Shown: positions 16,078 through 26,694, counted from the stretch's first letter. The stretch is 64,000 nucleotides of DNA from Peptacetobacter hominis (GCF_006861675.1 NZ_SGJB01000004.1:62001-126000); one strand, 5' to 3'. Numbers and translations: made by a program. Notes: generated by a model from the letters alone, not told the origin.

Positions 16078-16128
16078 TTATATGATTTCAACTCTTTTTA
16101 TAAAATATTCAACCTTTGATATGTCCAA
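16078..16128 (-). pseudogene. 5' stub of a second LysR gene
   Basis: Reading from a TTG at 16128 preceded by a GGAGG, the translation MDISKVEYFIKRVEII then a stop matches the first 14 or so residues of the LysR gene at 15438 (MDLSKVEYFLKAAEL). The DNA is also clearly similar over about 42 bases. After that the similarity ends. This looks like the remaining 5' end of a duplicated lysR gene whose body was lost or replaced by the GNAT gene. Confidence 0.6.
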
Positions 16129-16184
16129 ACTGACCTCCACTTAGTATATATATTACATCATGTTACTTTTGATTTATTAGCATA

Positions 16185-16215
16185 CAAAAAGTGAACTTCT
16201 ATCAAAAAGTTCACT
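16185..16215 (-). terminator. Terminator behind the AAA+ cassette
   Basis: A perfect stem AGTGAACTT/AAGTTCACT with an 8-base loop, followed by TTTTTG on the minus strand. It lies 300 bases after the AAA+ gene and is the first terminator downstream of it. Confidence 0.6.
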
Positions 16216-16217
16216 CC

Positions 16218-16515
16218 TGTTACAATATTTACATTATATAATCGAGTTTTTTCGAGTCTTGTTCTGAAATAACTCGATTATACCTAGATGATCTTCCTTT
16301 ACCAATTAAATTTACTTGAACCTAGGCTTCTATAAATTCCTAGTTCTCAATCTTTTGTTATACTAAATTTTATTCAAACTCACTCCTCATAAATCAATAT
16401 TAAACGATTTTTAAGTATGGTTTAGCAAGTAGTCTATATATTCTTTTGTATTATCTATAAAGCATATGCTATCCGATTTTTATTGCCACAAATGTAATAT
16501 AAATCCATTAATAAA
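16218..16515. other. Non-coding stretch behind the AAA+ gene with inverted repeats
   Basis: No convincing gene is present. The stretch contains a perfect 12-bp inverted repeat TATAATCGAGTT / AACTCGATTATA (16237-16248 and 16271-16282, 22-base loop). It also has an imperfect GAACCTAGG/CCTAGTTC pair around 16317-16344. Short broken frames on the minus strand near 16420-16500 could be gene debris but match nothing I know. Confidence 0.5.
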
Positions 16516-17682
16516 TCAAGGTTTGATATTGGCAACAAAAGTATCTTTTATCTTCTTATTTAGGTCTCTCATATTTTTAAATTGGGAAACATTTATCTCA
16601 CTAATGATAGTATCATACAATTTATCTGGTACGTCCTCTGAAATAAGCTGATAATACTTAGTAATAATTTGATTCACCCTAAAACGAACAAACTTTTTCT
16701 TATCTTCATCAGTAAGTAAATTAAAAACACCTTTATAATCGAAACGAGATCTTAATTCGGGAGATATTTTGCTTGTAAAATTTTCTTTAGTAATATTTGA
16801 TGTAAATACAATAATATAACCATTAGCATCATACTCATCTGCTTGAGAATTTATAATTTTACCGTTTTCAAGAATATCCAAAAAGTAATTGAATACAGCG
16901 TTATTAGCTTTTTCAAATTCATCTATTAATATTAAACCTACATCAGATTCATTGACTCTTTTTAACAATTCACCCCCGTCACTTCCAATATATCCTCGAG
17001 GGCTACCAATCAAACTGTTAAGCGCATCATGGCTACTGTAGTTTCCAAAACTTATTTTTGCTAACTTCGATTGACTTCCAAGTGCCTTATGAATCGTTCT
17101 CGCAACCTCAGTTTTACCTATACCAGAGTCACCCATTAAAAATAATGATAGTATTTTATGTTCGCCTAACTTATTAAATACTCTAAAAGAAGTGACCAAT
17201 TCTTTAAATTCTTCTTTAAAGCATTCATGACCGTATAACCCTTCATCAAATTTAGAAAAGAATAAATCTAGCTCAGCGTCATCTAAATCAGTAATTTTTT
17301 TAACAGAAGAAGATTCTTTAACCGATATTTCTTGAACTTCATCTGTGATTTCATCTCTTTCAACTTCAACATCTGAAAACTCATCAAATATATATCGAAA
17401 AATATATTTGATATCTTTTTCGTAAACTTTGTCACAAATAAAAGATATGTTTTCCCCAAAACTATTAAATAATTGTTCAAAATTGAATAGTTGTGAGTCG
17501 TCATATTTTACAAAACTAACTATAGAAGAAATATCAACATAATATTGTTGAGATACCTCCAAACTTTCAATCTTTTGAGATGATATTAATTTAGACATAC
17601 TCAAAAATTCAAATCCTGCACTCATTTGATCAGATTTAAAATTGAAGAACTGATCTCTTGTGTAGAAAAATAATTTACTCAT
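16516..17682 (-). CDS. AAA+ ATPase (ClpA/ClpX-like core) of an accessory two-gene cassette
   Basis: A 388-residue protein with an unusual N-terminal about 150 residues and a C-terminal AAA+ module. The module has Walker A GDSGIGKT (about residues 195-202), SFGNYSSHDALNSLIGSPRGYIG resembling the Clp pore-loop/substrate region, Walker B LILIDEFEKA, sensor 1 VFTSNIT, and an arginine-finger candidate in SPELRSRFDY. There is no peptidase or protease tripod motif, so it is not a housekeeping Clp. AGAGGG lies seven bases before the ATG. It follows the 281-aa gene by 29 bases, forming a two-gene operon. A defence or phage-related role is possible but unproven. Confidence 0.78.
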   Translation of the reverse strand: MSKLFFYTRDQFFNFKSDQMSAGFEFLSMSKLISSQKIESLEVSQQYYVDISSIVSFVKYDDSQLFNFEQLFNSFGENISFICDKVYEKDIKYIFRYIFDEFSDVEVERDEITDEVQEISVKESSSVKKITDLDDAELDLFFSKFDEGLYGHECFKEEFKELVTSFRVFNKLGEHKILSLFLMGDSGIGKTEVARTIHKALGSQSKLAKISFGNYSSHDALNSLIGSPRGYIGSDGGELLKRVNESDVGLILIDEFEKANNAVFNYFLDILENGKIINSQADEYDANGYIIVFTSNITKENFTSKISPELRSRFDYKGVFNLLTDEDKKKFVRFRVNQIITKYYQLISEDVPDKLYDTIISEINVSQFKNMRDLNKKIKDTFVANIKP

Positions 17683-17711
17683 TAGATAACCCTCTTTCGT
17701 TTTGTTGTTTT

Positions 17712-18557
17712 TTAGAATTCATCATCTGTTTCGCTATCCTGTGATTTTATTACCTGTATAATTGCGAGAAGATCTATATAATTATAATCTATGTCCTCAT
17801 CTTCACCTTTCAACTTATCTACAGTAGATTCAATATATTGACTATTATGAACCTCACTATCCGAATCAGATTTTGAAAATTGACTCAACTCTTGAAAGAA
17901 TTCAAATGAATTTTTTAGTCCATTAACCTTCGTTTTTCCTTTGTATATTCCGATTAAAGATACCTTTCCGATAAACAAGTCATCCACATTATACATATTC
18001 TCAAATTCATTCTCGAATGTGAGCGGAATTTTTATTAGTACTTTTTCCTTACTATTATTAATTTCGCCTTTTAGTTTATAAGAATAATCCTTGAACATAG
18101 AATTGAATAAATTGTTGATATCAAGTCCACCTGATTCTGGCAAATTCATACCTTTGAAAGAACCATTGGAAAACATTTTAACTGTTCTCAATTCTGTTTC
18201 ATTTTCTAAAGATAGTGATACCTTATCAATTCTAATAAGTTGACCCTCTTCAAGGCTATTAAAATCAGTAACAGGTTTACATTTGTCCATAACTTCGCTC
18301 AAAATAAGCGATTTTGTCATAGTTACTTTAAAATTTTCAAGGACCTTTTGCGAATCTGTTGAACCCGACTTAATATCGGAACCGATCTCAGCGTTGAATA
18401 ATTTCAAAAACTTTGTCCCCATTTTTGCCTGCATCGCCGCATCAACAGTGTCGTTTTGTCCAGTTTCTATACTTTCATCTGTCTTGATAACATTACTTAA
18501 CATCATCTTTATTTCATATACTTTTGAAAAGTTTAAGTAATAAATATTGAATAGCAT
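17712..18557 (-). CDS. 281-aa protein, possibly DUF6414-like, paired with the AAA+ ATPase
   Basis: A soluble 281-residue protein with no signal peptide or membrane helix. The N-terminus (FNIYYLNFSKVYEIKMML) followed by a Gly/Thr-rich helix, then beta-rich parts around EGQLIRIDKVSLSLEN and KVLIKIPLTFEN, recalls DUF6414 proteins. I cannot confirm that without a profile search. The C-terminus is acidic (GEDEDIDYNY, DSETDDEF). GGAGG is 13 bases before the ATG, a long spacing. It is co-transcribed with the downstream AAA+ gene. It could be the sensor or client of that ATPase. Confidence 0.6.
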   Translation of the reverse strand: MLFNIYYLNFSKVYEIKMMLSNVIKTDESIETGQNDTVDAAMQAKMGTKFLKLFNAEIGSDIKSGSTDSQKVLENFKVTMTKSLILSEVMDKCKPVTDFNSLEEGQLIRIDKVSLSLENETELRTVKMFSNGSFKGMNLPESGGLDINNLFNSMFKDYSYKLKGEINNSKEKVLIKIPLTFENEFENMYNVDDLFIGKVSLIGIYKGKTKVNGLKNSFEFFQELSQFSKSDSDSEVHNSQYIESTVDKLKGEDEDIDYNYIDLLAIIQVIKSQDSETDDEF

Positions 18558-18633
18558 TATAAAAGCTCATCCTCCTTTTTATATTTAAATTTTAAATTTA
18601 TCTTAAACAAATATACTCTAACTTATTTCATAC

Positions 18634-18667
18634 AAAAAAAGGTGAACCTATAATTGAAAGGTTCACC
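18634..18667 (-). terminator. Terminator following guaA / candidate small RNA
   Basis: Stem GGTGAACCT/AGGTTCACC with a 9-base loop, followed by seven Ts on the minus strand. Confidence 0.75.
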
Positions 18668-18753
18668 ACATAATCTACTACCTGGCCGCTCTTTTTATTA
18701 GACGCTCACGGTTTGCGACAAAAGTATTCTATATAACTATAATATCATCTCTT
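18640..18753 (-). ncRNA. Candidate structured transcript between guaA and the 281-aa gene
   Basis: Behind the guaA stop, a TTGTAT - 17 bases - TATTAT promoter-like pair lies on the minus strand (about 18738-18766). About 100 bases then run to a good terminator. The interior is GC-rich for this genome (GTCGCAAACCGTGAGCG and GAGCGGCCAGG) and GTCGC can pair with GCGGC. It may be a small RNA, a structured 3' UTR of guaA, or a leader of the next gene. It matches no riboswitch or RNA class I know. Confidence 0.35.
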
Positions 18754-18778
18754 CCTACAGAATACAATAACTAAAATC

Positions 18779-20317
18779 TTATTCCCACTCTATTGTTCCA
18801 GGAGGCTTAGAAGTTATATCATACACAACTCTGTTAGCTCCATCAACTTCGTTAACTATTCTGTTAGATATTCTCTCTAACACATCGTATGGCATTTTGT
18901 ACCAGTCAGAAGTCATACCGTCAGAAGAAGCAACAGCTCTTATACCTACTAGATAAGCATAAGTTCTCTCATCTCCCATAACTCCAACAGTCTTAACATC
19001 TGGAAGTGTAGCAAATGCCTGCCATATATCTCTGTAAAGACCTGCTCTCTTAAGCTCTTCCATGTATATAGCATCTGCTTCTCTTAATATATCACATTTT
19101 TCTTTTGTTACTTCACCTATAACTCTTATTCCAAGACCAGGACCTGGGAATGGATGTCTGAATATAAGATCTTCATCTATTCCAAGCTCTAGACCTATTT
19201 TTCTAACCTCGTCTTTGAATAATTCTCTTAATGGCTCTATTATTTCCTGGAAATCTACATCTTCAGGAAGTCCACCAACGTTGTGGTGAGATTTTATAGT
19301 AGCTGCACCGTTTCCGTGCCCACTCTCTATAACGTCTGGGTATATAGTTCCCTGTACAAGGAAGTCCATTTTTCCTAGTTTTTCAGACTCAGCTTCGAAT
19401 ACTCTTATGAATTCTTCACCTATTATTTTTCTCTTCTGCTCAGGCTCAGTTACACCTTTTAATTTAGAAAGGAATCTGTCCTCAGCATTTACTCTTATAA
19501 GGTTCATATCGAATCTTTCTTTGAATATTCTTTCAACATCGTCTCCCTCGTTCTTTCTTAAAAGACCGTGGTCAACGAATATACAAGTAAGGTTGTCACC
19601 TATTGCTCTGTGCATTAATACAGCTGCAACAGAAGAGTCAACACCACCGCTTAGTCCGCAAAGTGCTTTTCTGTCCCCTACTTTTTCTTTTATTTCTCTT
19701 ATTTTATCTTCTATGAAAGAATCTGTAGTCCAGTCTCCCTTAACTTTACATACATTGTAAAGGAAGTTTCTAAGTATTTTATCTCCCTCTAGACAATGCT
19801 CAACCTCTGGGTGGAACTGTACTCCGTATATATTTTTCTCAACGTTCTGCATAGCTGCTATTGGACAGTCTGCAGTGTGAGCTATTATTTCAAATCCTTC
19901 TGGAAGCTCTGATATGTAGTCAGTGTGACTCATCCATACAGAGTTTGTTGTAAGTCCTTCGAATAAAGCAGATTCTCCGTAAGTTATTTCAGTTTTTCCG
20001 TATTCTTTCTGCTGTTTTCCACCTTTTTCAACTTTTCCGCCTAAAAGATGAGCTATAAGCTGATCTCCGTAGCATATTCCAAGTATAGGTGCTCCTATTT
20101 CGAATATTTCCTTTGATATAGTTGGTGAATCTGGAAGATATGCACTGTTTGGTCCACCTGTGAATATTATTCCTGATGGGTTTTTAGCCTTTATTTTTTC
20201 GATGTCTGTAGTACATGGAAGAATTTCACAATAAACATTGTTTTCTCTTACTCTTCTTGCTATCAGCTGGTTGTACTGACCACCGAAGTCTATGACTAGC
20301 ACTAATTCATGTTTCAT
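18779..20317 (-). CDS. guaA: GMP synthase (glutamine-hydrolysing)
   Basis: A 512-residue enzyme converting XMP to GMP with glutamine and ATP. The class I amidotransferase domain carries GICYGDQ (Cys nucleophile) and FHPEVEH (catalytic His/Glu). The ATP-pyrophosphatase domain has the P-loop [12 protein letters not shown]. The C-terminal dimerisation domain ends [11 protein letters not shown], the family hallmark. ATG 20317 is chosen over the GTG one codon earlier because AAGGAGAG is seven bases before it. It has its own terminator. No purine riboswitch was seen in the leader. Confidence 0.97.
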   Translation of the reverse strand: MKHELVLVIDFGGQYNQLIARRVRENNVYCEILPCTTDIEKIKAKNPSGIIFTGGPNSAYLPDSPTISKEIFEIGAPILGICYGDQLIAHLLGGKVEKGGKQQKEYGKTEITYGESALFEGLTTNSVWMSHTDYISELPEGFEIIAHTADCPIAAMQNVEKNIYGVQFHPEVEHCLEGDKILRNFLYNVCKVKGDWTTDSFIEDKIREIKEKVGDRKALCGLSGGVDSSVAAVLMHRAIGDNLTCIFVDHGLLRKNEGDDVERIFKERFDMNLIRVNAEDRFLSKLKGVTEPEQKRKIIGEEFIRVFEAESEKLGKMDFLVQGTIYPDVIESGHGNGAATIKSHHNVGGLPEDVDFQEIIEPLRELFKDEVRKIGLELGIDEDLIFRHPFPGPGLGIRVIGEVTKEKCDILREADAIYMEELKRAGLYRDIWQAFATLPDVKTVGVMGDERTYAYLVGIRAVASSDGMTSDWYKMPYDVLERISNRIVNEVDGANRVVYDITSKPPGTIEWE

Positions 20318-20452
20318 CACTATTCTCTCCTTATATTTAAAATATTTTTTTGCATAAAAGTTACATTATAATACTTTTATTATACTTGAAATCCCCAACA
20401 ATTAAAAGATTTATTGTTAAATTGTTCGATAGTTTTATTTAATTGATATTAT

Positions 20453-20483
20453 TAAAAAAGGATTTCGGAAAATCCGAAATCCT
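20453..20483 (-). terminator. Terminator of groES-groEL
   Basis: A perfect 11-bp stem AGGATTTCGGA/TCCGAAATCCT with a three-base loop, followed by a T-run on the minus strand, 30 bases after the groEL stop. Confidence 0.85.
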
Positions 20484-20512
20484 CTTGTATACCATTTTTT
20501 TAAATGCTTTTA

Positions 20513-22138
<1,626 letters not shown>

Positions 22139-22225
22139 CTACCTCCCAAAATAATACTTATTCGTATATTCTGATTTGTGCTTTGTGCACATTTATATGA
22201 TTCTTATATTCTGATTGTTTTTTCA

Positions 22226-22510
22226 TTATTCAAGAACTGCAAGTATGTCGCTCTGTCTAAGTATTGTGTACTCTTCTCCTTCAACCTTTACTTCTGTTCC
22301 CGCATATTTTGAATATATTACCTTGTCGCCTTTTGCAACTTCCATCTTCACTTCTTTTCCGTCTACTACTCCACCTGGTCCTACTTCGACAACCTCTGCT
22401 ATCTGTGGCTGTTCCTTTGCTGCACCTGCAAGTATTATTCCGCTGGCTGTTTTTTCTTCAGCTTCAGCTTTTCTTATTACTACTCTGTCGGCTAATGGTC
22501 TTATTTTCAT
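22226..22510 (-). CDS. groES: Co-chaperonin GroES (Hsp10)
   Basis: A 94-residue co-chaperonin. [14 protein letters not shown] at the N-terminus, the mobile loop [16 protein letters not shown], and the C-terminal [15 protein letters not shown] are all typical. It is the first gene of the heat-shock operon; the CIRCE operator and a sigma-A promoter lie 46-110 bases upstream. Confidence 0.99.
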   Translation of the reverse strand: MKIRPLADRVVIRKAEAEEKTASGIILAGAAKEQPQIAEVVEVGPGGVVDGKEVKMEVAKGDKVIYSKYAGTEVKVEGEEYTILRQSDILAVLE

Positions 22511-22555
22511 ATTATATGCCTCCCAATCTATATTAGAATATTTTTTTCTTATTAT

Positions 22556-22582
22556 TTAGCACTCTAATACTAAGAGTGCTAA
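22556..22582 (-). promoter_or_regulatory. CIRCE operator (HrcA site) of groESL
   Basis: A perfect CIRCE: TTAGCACTC - 9 bases - GAGTGCTAA. It is located between the groES promoter and the groES start, so HrcA binding blocks transcription until heat shock. Confidence 0.97.
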
Positions 22583-22590
22583 CAATTATT

Positions 22591-22619
22591 ATAATATACC
22601 TTTTTACATCAATTTTCAA
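22591..22619 (-). promoter_or_regulatory. Sigma-A-type promoter of groESL
   Basis: On the minus strand TTGAAA and TATTAT are separated by exactly 17 bases, immediately upstream of the CIRCE element. Confidence 0.75.
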
Positions 22620-22693
22620 TACCTATATAAATATTTTTTTATTTTGGTTTAGATTGATTTTATAATGCTCTATTTATAGAGTCCAATATCGTT

Positions 22694-23569
22694 CTATTTT
22701 CCTATTCCAAGCTCTCTTGCATAGTAGAAAAGATACTGCTGAGCATATCCTGCACTCACTCCAAATTTATCAAGTGCAAATTTTCTTATTTTTGTAAGGC
22801 TCATATCGTCCTCTACATAAAACTCCTGCATCACTCTTTTTACCCATACATCTACCGGGAAAGTATCCATTTTCTGCATTCCAAATAATGCTATACAGTC
22901 GCATACCTTTGGTCCTACACCATTGAATTCAAGAAGTCTTTTTCTGCACTCCTCTGTATCCATCTCTCTGAATGATTTTACATCTATTCCCGATGATTTC
23001 ACCGCTTCACATGTGGATTTTATGTATTTATCTCTGAATCCTGTTTTACAGTCTCTTATTTCTTCAACTGTAGCCTTTGAAAGTTCTTCCGGTGTAGGGA
23101 ATGCATAGTATTTTTTGCCTCTGTATTCACCTATATAACTTCCGTATCTTTCAGAAAGGTTCTCTATTGCCCTCTGTATCATCGGTATTCTGTTGTTTGA
23201 AGATATTATAAATGATATAAGCATCTCCCAGCTATCCTGTCTGAGTATTCTTATTCCCCATCCGAATTTGCAGGCTTTTTCAAGGTATTCGTCGTATGAT
23301 TTCAGATCCTCTTTTATTTTTGAGTAATCTGTATCCATATCGAAGTAATCACGCCATATATTTTCATAGTCTTCCATGTTTGTGTTGTCTATGTATATAT
23401 TATCTCCTTCTCTTCTTACATTTATAACTTTTCCCATAGCTACTCCTGTAAAAGAATCGTCTTCTTCTCTATGCCATCTGAAACACTGACCACATTCAAA
23501 TACATGAACAGGATCAAAACTGTCTGCTCCCTCTATTACTATTCCATTTTCTATCTCATATACGTTCAT
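22694..23569 (-). CDS. ogg: OGG1-type 8-oxoguanine DNA glycosylase/AP lyase
   Basis: A 291-residue protein of the HhH-GPD superfamily with an N-terminal OGG-type domain (CGQCFRWHREED), which removes 8-oxoguanine from DNA. Visible landmarks: ILRQDSWEMLISFIISSNNRIPMI (OGG helix region) and the hairpin-helix-hairpin FNGVGPKVCDCIALF with the catalytic lysine. The GPD aspartate lies in FPVDVWVKRVM. GGAGGTAAGAA precedes the ATG. It is monocistronic and acts in base-excision repair. Confidence 0.9.
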   Translation of the reverse strand: MNVYEIENGIVIEGADSFDPVHVFECGQCFRWHREEDDSFTGVAMGKVINVRREGDNIYIDNTNMEDYENIWRDYFDMDTDYSKIKEDLKSYDEYLEKACKFGWGIRILRQDSWEMLISFIISSNNRIPMIQRAIENLSERYGSYIGEYRGKKYYAFPTPEELSKATVEEIRDCKTGFRDKYIKSTCEAVKSSGIDVKSFREMDTEECRKRLLEFNGVGPKVCDCIALFGMQKMDTFPVDVWVKRVMQEFYVEDDMSLTKIRKFALDKFGVSAGYAQQYLFYYARELGIGK

Positions 23570-23837
23570 TTCTTACCTCCGCAATTTCTTATATATCTAA
23601 TTATAATACCCATATACAAAATATATAACTCCTTTTATTTATTTTAGTTCAATATAATTGTAACCCGATTGTAAAATATTGGATTTATATTTATTACAAT
23701 TTGATGACATATAGTACTTTTGTTGTATATCCTTCTATTAGTATGCTATTATACAGTCAAAGAACGTCTTTAAAATTATTTATGAGGTGTTGATTATAAG
23801 GGTGTGTCTCTCATTACATCATCAGGAGGTGTAGAGT

Positions 23838-24224
23838 ATGGTGAATTTCATCAATAAAAACAGTAAATCTCTATCTATCGTTTTGATATTTATAGCTGTA
23901 TTACTTATAATTTTTATTTTCACAAGCGAAAATATATTTGGAGATAGAGCAGAACATATCGCTACAACTTTAGTTGACTTATACTTGTTGACGATCTGGT
24001 TATTTATAAGTTTAAAGGCAATATGCCAAAACAGTATTTACTCTGACAAAGTAAATAACAATCTTTGTGCTTTTTCAATAGTACTTGCTATTTTATCAGC
24101 AATACTATACTTCATCGTAGGAAAGAATATTATATATCTATATCTTGCTATAACTATAGTCATAGATATCTATCTATATTTACATAAAAAACTAAAATCA
24201 AATAAAAAAGATGTATCCGTTTGA
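23838..24224 (+). CDS. Small four-helix membrane protein, unknown
   Basis: A 128-residue membrane protein with four hydrophobic segments (about residues 12-30, 44-62, 76-94, 98-115) and basic ends (KKLKSNKKD at the C-terminus). AGGAGG lies eight bases before the ATG. It is isolated, on the opposite strand from both neighbours, and closed by a bidirectional terminator. No family recognised. Confidence 0.7.
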   Translation: MVNFINKNSKSLSIVLIFIAVLLIIFIFTSENIFGDRAEHIATTLVDLYLLTIWLFISLKAICQNSIYSDKVNNNLCAFSIVLAILSAILYFIVGKNIIYLYLAITIVIDIYLYLHKKLKSNKKDVSV

Positions 24225-24241
24225 TGCTAATTATAAATATA

Positions 24242-24271
24242 AAAACTCCCCTGTTTATACAGGGGAGTTTT
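24242..24271. terminator. Bidirectional terminator between convergent genes
   Basis: A perfect 12-bp stem AAAACTCCCCTG/CAGGGGAGTTTT with a six-base loop, placed between the small membrane protein gene (+) and the YeiH-like gene (-). Confidence 0.85.
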
Positions 24272-24287
24272 CTGTGGAGTATTGATT

Positions 24288-25343
24288 TTAGAAGAATAAA
24301 TTTATAAGTATCAGAGCTGCTGCAACCTGTACAGTTCCTACCATTGCACCGTACATAGTTACATCTTTGCCCTGTCTTAAAAGCTCTTTTACATTTACTT
24401 TAAGTCCTATAGCCGCAAGCGCTATTATTTCAAATTTGTTGCTTATCTCTTTACACATCATTGATACATTTTCTGGTATGAATCCCATTGAGAATAATGC
24501 ACATGTTATAAAGAATCCTATTACATACCAAGGTATTTTTATTCCGCCTTTTTCAGCAGCCTCTTCGCTGTACATTTCAAGTCCGTTTTTCTTTTCTTCT
24601 CTTGATTTAAGTATAGTGAAGAATATTACTACAAATATTATACATACAACCCTTACAAGTTTGAATATTGTCGCCATGTCTTTTACTTCAGGTCCTACTA
24701 TTGCACCGCTCGCAACAACCTGACCTATCGACTGAAGTATTCCACCTATCATAGCTGAACTTCTAAGTGTTTCATTTCCATAAAGGAATGCTGTAATTGC
24801 AGGAAGTAAAAACATAAGCACTATTCCTGTTACATTTACTATTGTTATTGCTATTCCCTTATCGTTGTCATCTGCTCCTACAACTGGTGCTGTAGCTGCT
24901 ATTGCCGAAGAACCGCACACTGCATTTCCGCTCGCCATAAGGTATCTGAAATTATTTCCGAATCCAAGTTTTTTACCTATAAATAAAGCTGATACTATTG
25001 TTATTGCCATCTGTATAACTATAAACATTATACCGCCGACTCCAAGTGCCATTATATTTCCTACACTAAGCGTTGCTCCAAGCAGAACTATTGAATACGC
25101 CAGAAGATCTGTTTCCGAAAATTTATATCCACTCATCATTTTTGACTGATCAAATGAAAGATTTCCAACTATCATTCCAAGAAATATTGCTATTGATGCA
25201 GCTCCTACGTTTGGTATAAATTTTGCCGCTACGACAGATGCCATAGCAACAGCCGCCGATACTGCAAATCCCGGTATTATCGATTTTATTCTTTCAGGAA
25301 GTCCTATCATAACTCCCGACTTTAAAGTTCCCTGATTCTGCAT
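24288..25343 (-). CDS. YeiH/UPF0324-family putative sulfate exporter
   Basis: A 351-residue membrane protein with about ten helices matching the YeiH (UPF0324) family. Diagnostic blocks: LGMIVGNLSF, LLAYSIVLLGATLS, MASGNAVCGSSAIAATAPVVGA, and the C-terminal GLKVNVKELLRQGK. AAGGAGGAACAAAA precedes the ATG. The gene is divergent from a LysR regulator, the same arrangement as yeiH-yeiE in E. coli, which supports control by that regulator. Transport of sulfonate/sulfite-type anions is assumed from family annotation only. Confidence 0.85.
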   Translation of the reverse strand: MQNQGTLKSGVMIGLPERIKSIIPGFAVSAAVAMASVVAAKFIPNVGAASIAIFLGMIVGNLSFDQSKMMSGYKFSETDLLAYSIVLLGATLSVGNIMALGVGGIMFIVIQMAITIVSALFIGKKLGFGNNFRYLMASGNAVCGSSAIAATAPVVGADDNDKGIAITIVNVTGIVLMFLLPAITAFLYGNETLRSSAMIGGILQSIGQVVASGAIVGPEVKDMATIFKLVRVVCIIFVVIFFTILKSREEKKNGLEMYSEEAAEKGGIKIPWYVIGFFITCALFSMGFIPENVSMMCKEISNKFEIIALAAIGLKVNVKELLRQGKDVTMYGAMVGTVQVAAALILINLFF

Positions 25344-25511
25344 TTTTGTTCCTCCTTATTTTAAAACTTTTATCTCGTGTCTATGCTTTCAGTATACGCC
25401 TCGTCTAACCATTAGTAAAATGAATATATATAATCTACATTATTAAAAAATTTAATATAAATTGTGCTATAATTGTAGTATCAGGAATCAATTTTGAAGG
25501 ATGTGGTATAT

Positions 25512-26408
25512 ATGTTTGAAGAACTAAAATCGTTTATCACTGTCGTTGAGCTGAAGAACTTTACAAAAGCAGCTGAAAAGCTTAGCCTGTCTCAGCCAAG
25601 CGTAAGTGTACATATAAAAAATCTCGAAAATCACTTCGGTGTAAAACTTATAGACCGTTCTGTAAAACAGAAAAGTATAGCAATTACAGATAGGGGATAT
25701 CTTCTTTATAGAAGAGCAAAGGAAATTATAGAGCTTATGGATACTACTGTTCAGGAGGTAAAAAACTACAGCGAAAATATAAGCGGCAGTCTAAGAATAG
25801 GTGCCAGCCTTACTATAGGTGAGTTTCTTCTTCCAGAGCTTATAGCATATTTTTCTGAGAAATATCCGGATGTGAATATAGAGGTTTTCATTGAAAATAC
25901 TTCAAAGATTGCAAATATGGTAAAAAATCTGAGCATAGATATAGGTATTATAGAGGGAAACATTTCATCATCAGACTTCAATCAGACATTCTTCTATAAA
26001 GATGAAATGGTTCTTGCATTTCCTTACTCAGAAAAAAGCCTGATTCACAAAAAGGACTATAGAGATCTTATTTCAGGAAGGAAATGGGTAGCAAGGGAAT
26101 CCGGTTCCGGTACAAGGGATTTTCTGGATATGTTCCTGAGTCAGAACAAGATAACTCCTGAATCTATAACAGTTCTTGGAAGTAATTTTGCAGTCAAAGA
26201 AGCTGTAAAAAATAATATGGGTATAACTCTTCTTTCAAAACTTATATGTAAACGTGCTGAAAGAAAAGAGGAGATTGTATGCGTGTCTCCGGATGAGACA
26301 TATGTGAGAAATTTTTCGTATATAGTTTCAAAAAATATAACTCCAAGTAGAGCTGCAACCGTATTTATAGATGAGCTTAAAAGCTATTCAGAATCATTAT
26401 GCATATAA
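25512..26408 (+). CDS. LysR-family regulator divergent from the YeiH-like exporter
   Basis: A 298-residue LysR regulator. The N-terminal winged HTH (MFEELKSFITVVELKNFTKA, then LSLSQPSVSVHIKNLE) is followed by an effector domain with RWVARESGSGTR in the ligand-binding region. I start it at ATG 25512, with AAGGA upstream, rather than at the TTG six codons earlier. It is probably the regulator of the exporter gene across the shared 168-base promoter region; a CysB/YeiE-like effector such as sulfite is conceivable. Confidence 0.9.
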   Translation: MFEELKSFITVVELKNFTKAAEKLSLSQPSVSVHIKNLENHFGVKLIDRSVKQKSIAITDRGYLLYRRAKEIIELMDTTVQEVKNYSENISGSLRIGASLTIGEFLLPELIAYFSEKYPDVNIEVFIENTSKIANMVKNLSIDIGIIEGNISSSDFNQTFFYKDEMVLAFPYSEKSLIHKKDYRDLISGRKWVARESGSGTRDFLDMFLSQNKITPESITVLGSNFAVKEAVKNNMGITLLSKLICKRAERKEEIVCVSPDETYVRNFSYIVSKNITPSRAATVFIDELKSYSESLCI

Positions 26409-26438
26409 TATTGTTAATTATTACATTATCAAATTATA

Positions 26439-26468
26439 AAAGCCTCTGATTTTTATATCAGAGGCTTT
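26439..26468. terminator. Bidirectional terminator
   Basis: A perfect 12-bp stem AAAGCCTCTGAT/ATCAGAGGCTTT with a six-base loop between convergent lysR and the pyr operon. Confidence 0.85.
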
Positions 26469-26473
26469 ATTTA

Positions 26474-26692
26474 TTATTCTTCTGTATTTTCATTTTTTTC
26501 CAGTTCTTCTTTTTCATGCTTTTTATTTTCTGTTATTCCTTTTATTCCAGCGAATAAAAATATCAGCACTCCAAGAAATTCCACTGTAGGTATATTCCAT
26601 CCCTCAACTTTGTAAAGATATAACATTACAAAAAGAGCTATTGTGGAAACTATACTATATATATAGTGTCTGTATCTAAGAAAGAATATCAT
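26474..26692 (-). CDS. Small membrane protein at the end of the pyr operon
   Basis: A 72-residue protein with two hydrophobic helices (about residues 10-26 and 35-50) and a highly charged C-terminus (KKHEKEELEKNENTEE). Its ATG is two bases after the pyrE stop, so it is translated with pyrE and is the last gene of the pyrBKDE operon. No pyrimidine-related family is known to me for it; it may be a membrane anchor or an unrelated passenger. Confidence 0.65.
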   Translation of the reverse strand: MIFFLRYRHYIYSIVSTIALFVMLYLYKVEGWNIPTVEFLGVLIFLFAGIKGITENKKHEKEELEKNENTEE

Positions 26693-26694
26693 AA

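Noticed and set aside
18661-18720. c-di-GMP riboswitch
   Set aside because: CGCAAACC and CCAGGTAGTAG look vaguely like GEMM pieces, but the order, stems and tetraloop contacts of GEMM-I and GEMM-II are absent.
22215-22559. Plus-strand frames opposite groES
   Set aside because: They mirror the codon structure of groES on the minus strand and have no ribosome binding site.
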